From: Phytophthora colocasiae
Taxonomy: Eukaryota > Oomycota > Peronosporomycetes > Peronosporales > Peronosporaceae
Length of the DNA stretch: 64,000 nucleotides
Assembly (NCBI GenBank): GCA_018806915.1
Contig: JAGKQI010000075.1
Coordinates: forward strand, 434,001 to 498,000
Direction: 5' to 3'
Below the pieces are notes generated by a model. The model was not told where the DNA came from, searched no databases, and saw only the letters and a program-made list of their open reading frames with translations. The number at the start of each line of letters is the position of its first letter. The stretch's first letter is position 1. Shown here piece after piece: positions 62,081 to 64,000 of the stretch. The position numbers were made by a program, and so were the translations under genes.

Positions 62081-64000
62081 AGCAAGCAGGGCTTGCTGGT
62101 CGTCCAGGTGGACGTGAAGGGCTTTGAGGAAGCCGTGGATCGTGTTGATCGATTCAGGGCGTCTGGCAACTACGTCAGACGCTCCACCGTTGAAGGTAGT
62201 CAGCAATATGCTGAGGCGCTTCGAGCGCGAAGAGGTGACACAGTCACAGTCCGTCTAGCGACGGGCGTCCGTGTCACGGTGGCCAAGGTCCCCATGGACC
62301 TGCGGCTGAAGTTCTTGGACTTCGATAGCGTGGAACGCTGCTTGGTCCTGGACCTGGATTCGAGGTACGACCTCATCCTTGGCATGGCGTGGCTGGAGCG
62401 CCACGAGCCATGGATTGATTGGAGGTCGAAGACCTTAGGTGCTACGCACTTCTCTCCTAGTGGAGCTTTGGCGAGTCATGAACCCACCTCTGCTAGGAAG
62501 CAGAAGCGCTTATTGGCGCGAGCATCGAGCCGAGTCGGCTATGATGCTGGAAGTCGGTGTGTCCGAGTTGGTGGACAGCACCGAGTGCGAGGACCGCAGT
62601 CCTGTTGAGCGCGTAGCGCTGGTTGACAGTGAGTCAACGTGTGGGCCAAAGCTCCACGTAACCCCTGTGGGGCGGCACGTACTCCGCCGAGTGACGCCGG
62701 TCATGGACCTGTCACTGGATGCCGATGGCATCGGGCCTTACCAGGCCGTGAACTGTGGGGCGGCACGTACTCCTGTCGAGTGATACTGGTCGTGGACCAA
62801 GTCGATCGCTTAGTGTCTCTGACACTGGACCTGTTACGGTCATTGATTTGTGCAGCGGCACGTACTCCGCTGAGCGACACCAGTCATCGACCGAGTGGAT
62901 CGCAGAGTGTCACTGACACTGGGCCTGAAGGGGCCGAAACCTGTGCGGCGGCACGTACTCCGTCTAGTGACGTCGGCGGTAGACCGAGTCAGTCACTGAG
63001 TGTCACTGACACAGGGCCGGGCAAGGCCATTACCTGTGCAGCGGCACGTACTCCGTCGAGTGGACGTTCGTCGGCTAGGCGACGACGTCGTAAGGCTCCT
63101 ATGGGCGAGACGCTCTGCGTCTGAGTCGTCCGTGACGTCAAGTGTCAACGCACGGGAGGGCTGTGGGCAGCTATACACTCTGGTTGATGGAGTGGACGGC
63201 AGTGCCGAAGGCAGTGTCCTGCTGGGCGATCTGCCGAGTGTTGACAAGCTCCTTGAGCTAGAGGAGATGTCGTTCGCCGACTTTGGCGATGCCTTGAAGG
63301 CTGGCGAACTCGCCGAGGTGGTCATCGTTCGACCTGAAGAGGAGTTAAACTCATCGTCCCTCGTTGACGAGTCCGTCTTGGCCGAGGTCAAGAAGGCGCT
63401 GAGCGCCAGGAGTGGATCGGAGATCCTCAAGAATCCCTCGGATCCCTTCTACTCCTTGCTGAAGGAATATGGAGACGTTGTCTCAAAGGAACCACCGAGT
63501 GGCCTGCCTCCTGACCGAGGCGTTCGTCACGAGATCGACTTAGTTCCCGGAACTAAATACTGCGTGACCCGGCAGTGGCCTCTTCCTAAAGAGCAATGCG
63601 ACGTCATTGACGCCTTCTTCCGTGCTAAGCACGCGGCGGGTCTCGTGCGCGAGAGCAAGTCTCCGCACTCCGCGCCAACGTTCTGTGTCAGAAAGCCGAA
63701 TGGCAAGTGGCGTATCGTTCACGCTTTTAACAAGCTCAACGCTGCCACGATTCCGGCGCAGACGCCGATTCCTAGGAAGGATGTTCTTCAGAACAACATG
63801 GTGGGTTGCACCATGTACAGTGCGCTCGACTTAGTCGATGGCTACTATCAGCTGCTCATGCGAGCCAGTGATATTCCGCTTACAGCGGTGAGCACCCCGA
63901 GCGGTATGCTCTGGGAGTGGCTCGTCATGCCCCAAGGGCTGTCGAATGCGCCTGCAACGTTCAATCGTCTAGTGACGCAGTTGTTCAGACCCCTGCGGGC
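62080..64000 (+). pseudogene. element C pol, 5' part: protease, repeat spacer, RT start
   Basis: The protease region VDVKGF...DLRLKFLDFDSVERCLVL is recognisable, but a base is missing inside the DSGAS codons near 62155-62160, breaking the active site. The spacer has five 93-base-type repeats (62673-63054). RT reads ALDLVDGYYQLLMRASDIPL and LVMPQGLSNAPATFNRLV at the window edge, before the YFDD motif. Confidence 0.8.
62673..63060 (+). repeat. 93-base tandem repeat in element C pol spacer (5 units)
   Basis: CGGCACGTACTCC starts at 62673, 62761, 62856, 62949 and 63042. The last three are 93 apart; the first two are disturbed by small indels. Elements A and B have three units. Confidence 0.82.

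Larger units (their letters stand above)
60537..64000 (+). mobile_element. Ty3/gypsy chromovirus C, 5' part, runs off right edge
   Basis: A LTR (60537-60948) is followed by PBS-like TGGTAGCA (60951-60958), gag and pol through the RT fingers and palm. It is inserted in element A's 3' region; GATAG at 60532-60536 should be repeated after its 3' LTR. Its coding text differs from A and B by scattered, mostly synonymous changes, so it is a sister lineage rather than the same copy. Confidence 0.88.

Overview
This window looks like nuclear DNA of an oomycete close to Phytophthora (Peronosporales). The signs are compact genes with GT-AG introns of about 55-210 bases, a flagellar WD40 protein (CFAP52 type, fitting zoospores), a folate-biopterin transporter, Crypton-type tyrosine recombinase and pogo-type transposase fossils, a DOT1-type methyltransferase with a Myb-like front end, secreted cysteine-rich proteins, and young Ty3/gypsy chromovirus retrotransposons. 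Assignment to genus is inference; there is no rRNA or marker gene here.

Layout. (1) 1-6.5 kb is a repeat-rich edge: a partial AT-hook gene, a DOT1-like methyltransferase, a pogo/CENP-B transposase fossil, and a decayed tyrosine recombinase lying between two identical 65-base direct repeats, then an ankyrin relic. (2) 6.5-12.3 kb is a transition zone with TAF9, an NSF-N/Skp1/cytochrome b5 fusion, an ankyrin relic, an apparently 3'-truncated cysteine-rich repeat protein and a FAM221 protein. (3) 13.3-40.5 kb is a gene-dense housekeeping block. It holds a PX-ankyrin protein, a MYND/WASHC3-repeat protein, AATF/Bfr2, a folate-biopterin transporter, ribosomal protein eL13, a Sac3/GANP mRNA-export factor with FG repeats, an F-box protein, CFAP52, leucyl aminopeptidase, a MAP10-like protein, an SH3/RS-like protein, NOL9/Grc3, a small secreted or anchored protein, and an RCC1-like protein with a mitochondrial-type presequence. 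Several neighbours are divergent pairs sharing short promoters. AATF, eL13, NOL9 and Sac3 all serve ribosome production or nuclear export, but I see no operon-like logic beyond proximity. (4) 40.9-45.3 kb is a tandem pair of paralogous secreted proteins; the second carries a one-base frameshift. (5) 46.4-64 kb is a nest of three related Ty3/gypsy elements. Element B (50745-58609, with a GCTAC target duplication) sits inside the pol gene of element A. Element C (from 60537, running off the window) sits inside A's 3' region.

The most unusual item is a long antisense open frame between the chromodomain end of pol and the 3' LTR of element B. It stops about 17 bases from the pol stop, end to end and without overlap, and stays open over 1.2 kb although gag-pol of the same element is broken by many single-base indels. 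Others worth a look are the NSF-N/Skp1/cytochrome b5 fusion, the exon-duplicated WASHC3 repeats, the 93-base repeat that varies in copy number inside the retroelement polyprotein, and the U3 exchange in element C.

All spliced models were built by eye from splice signals, reading-frame phase and protein resemblance. No database search was run, and family names rest on recognised motifs.
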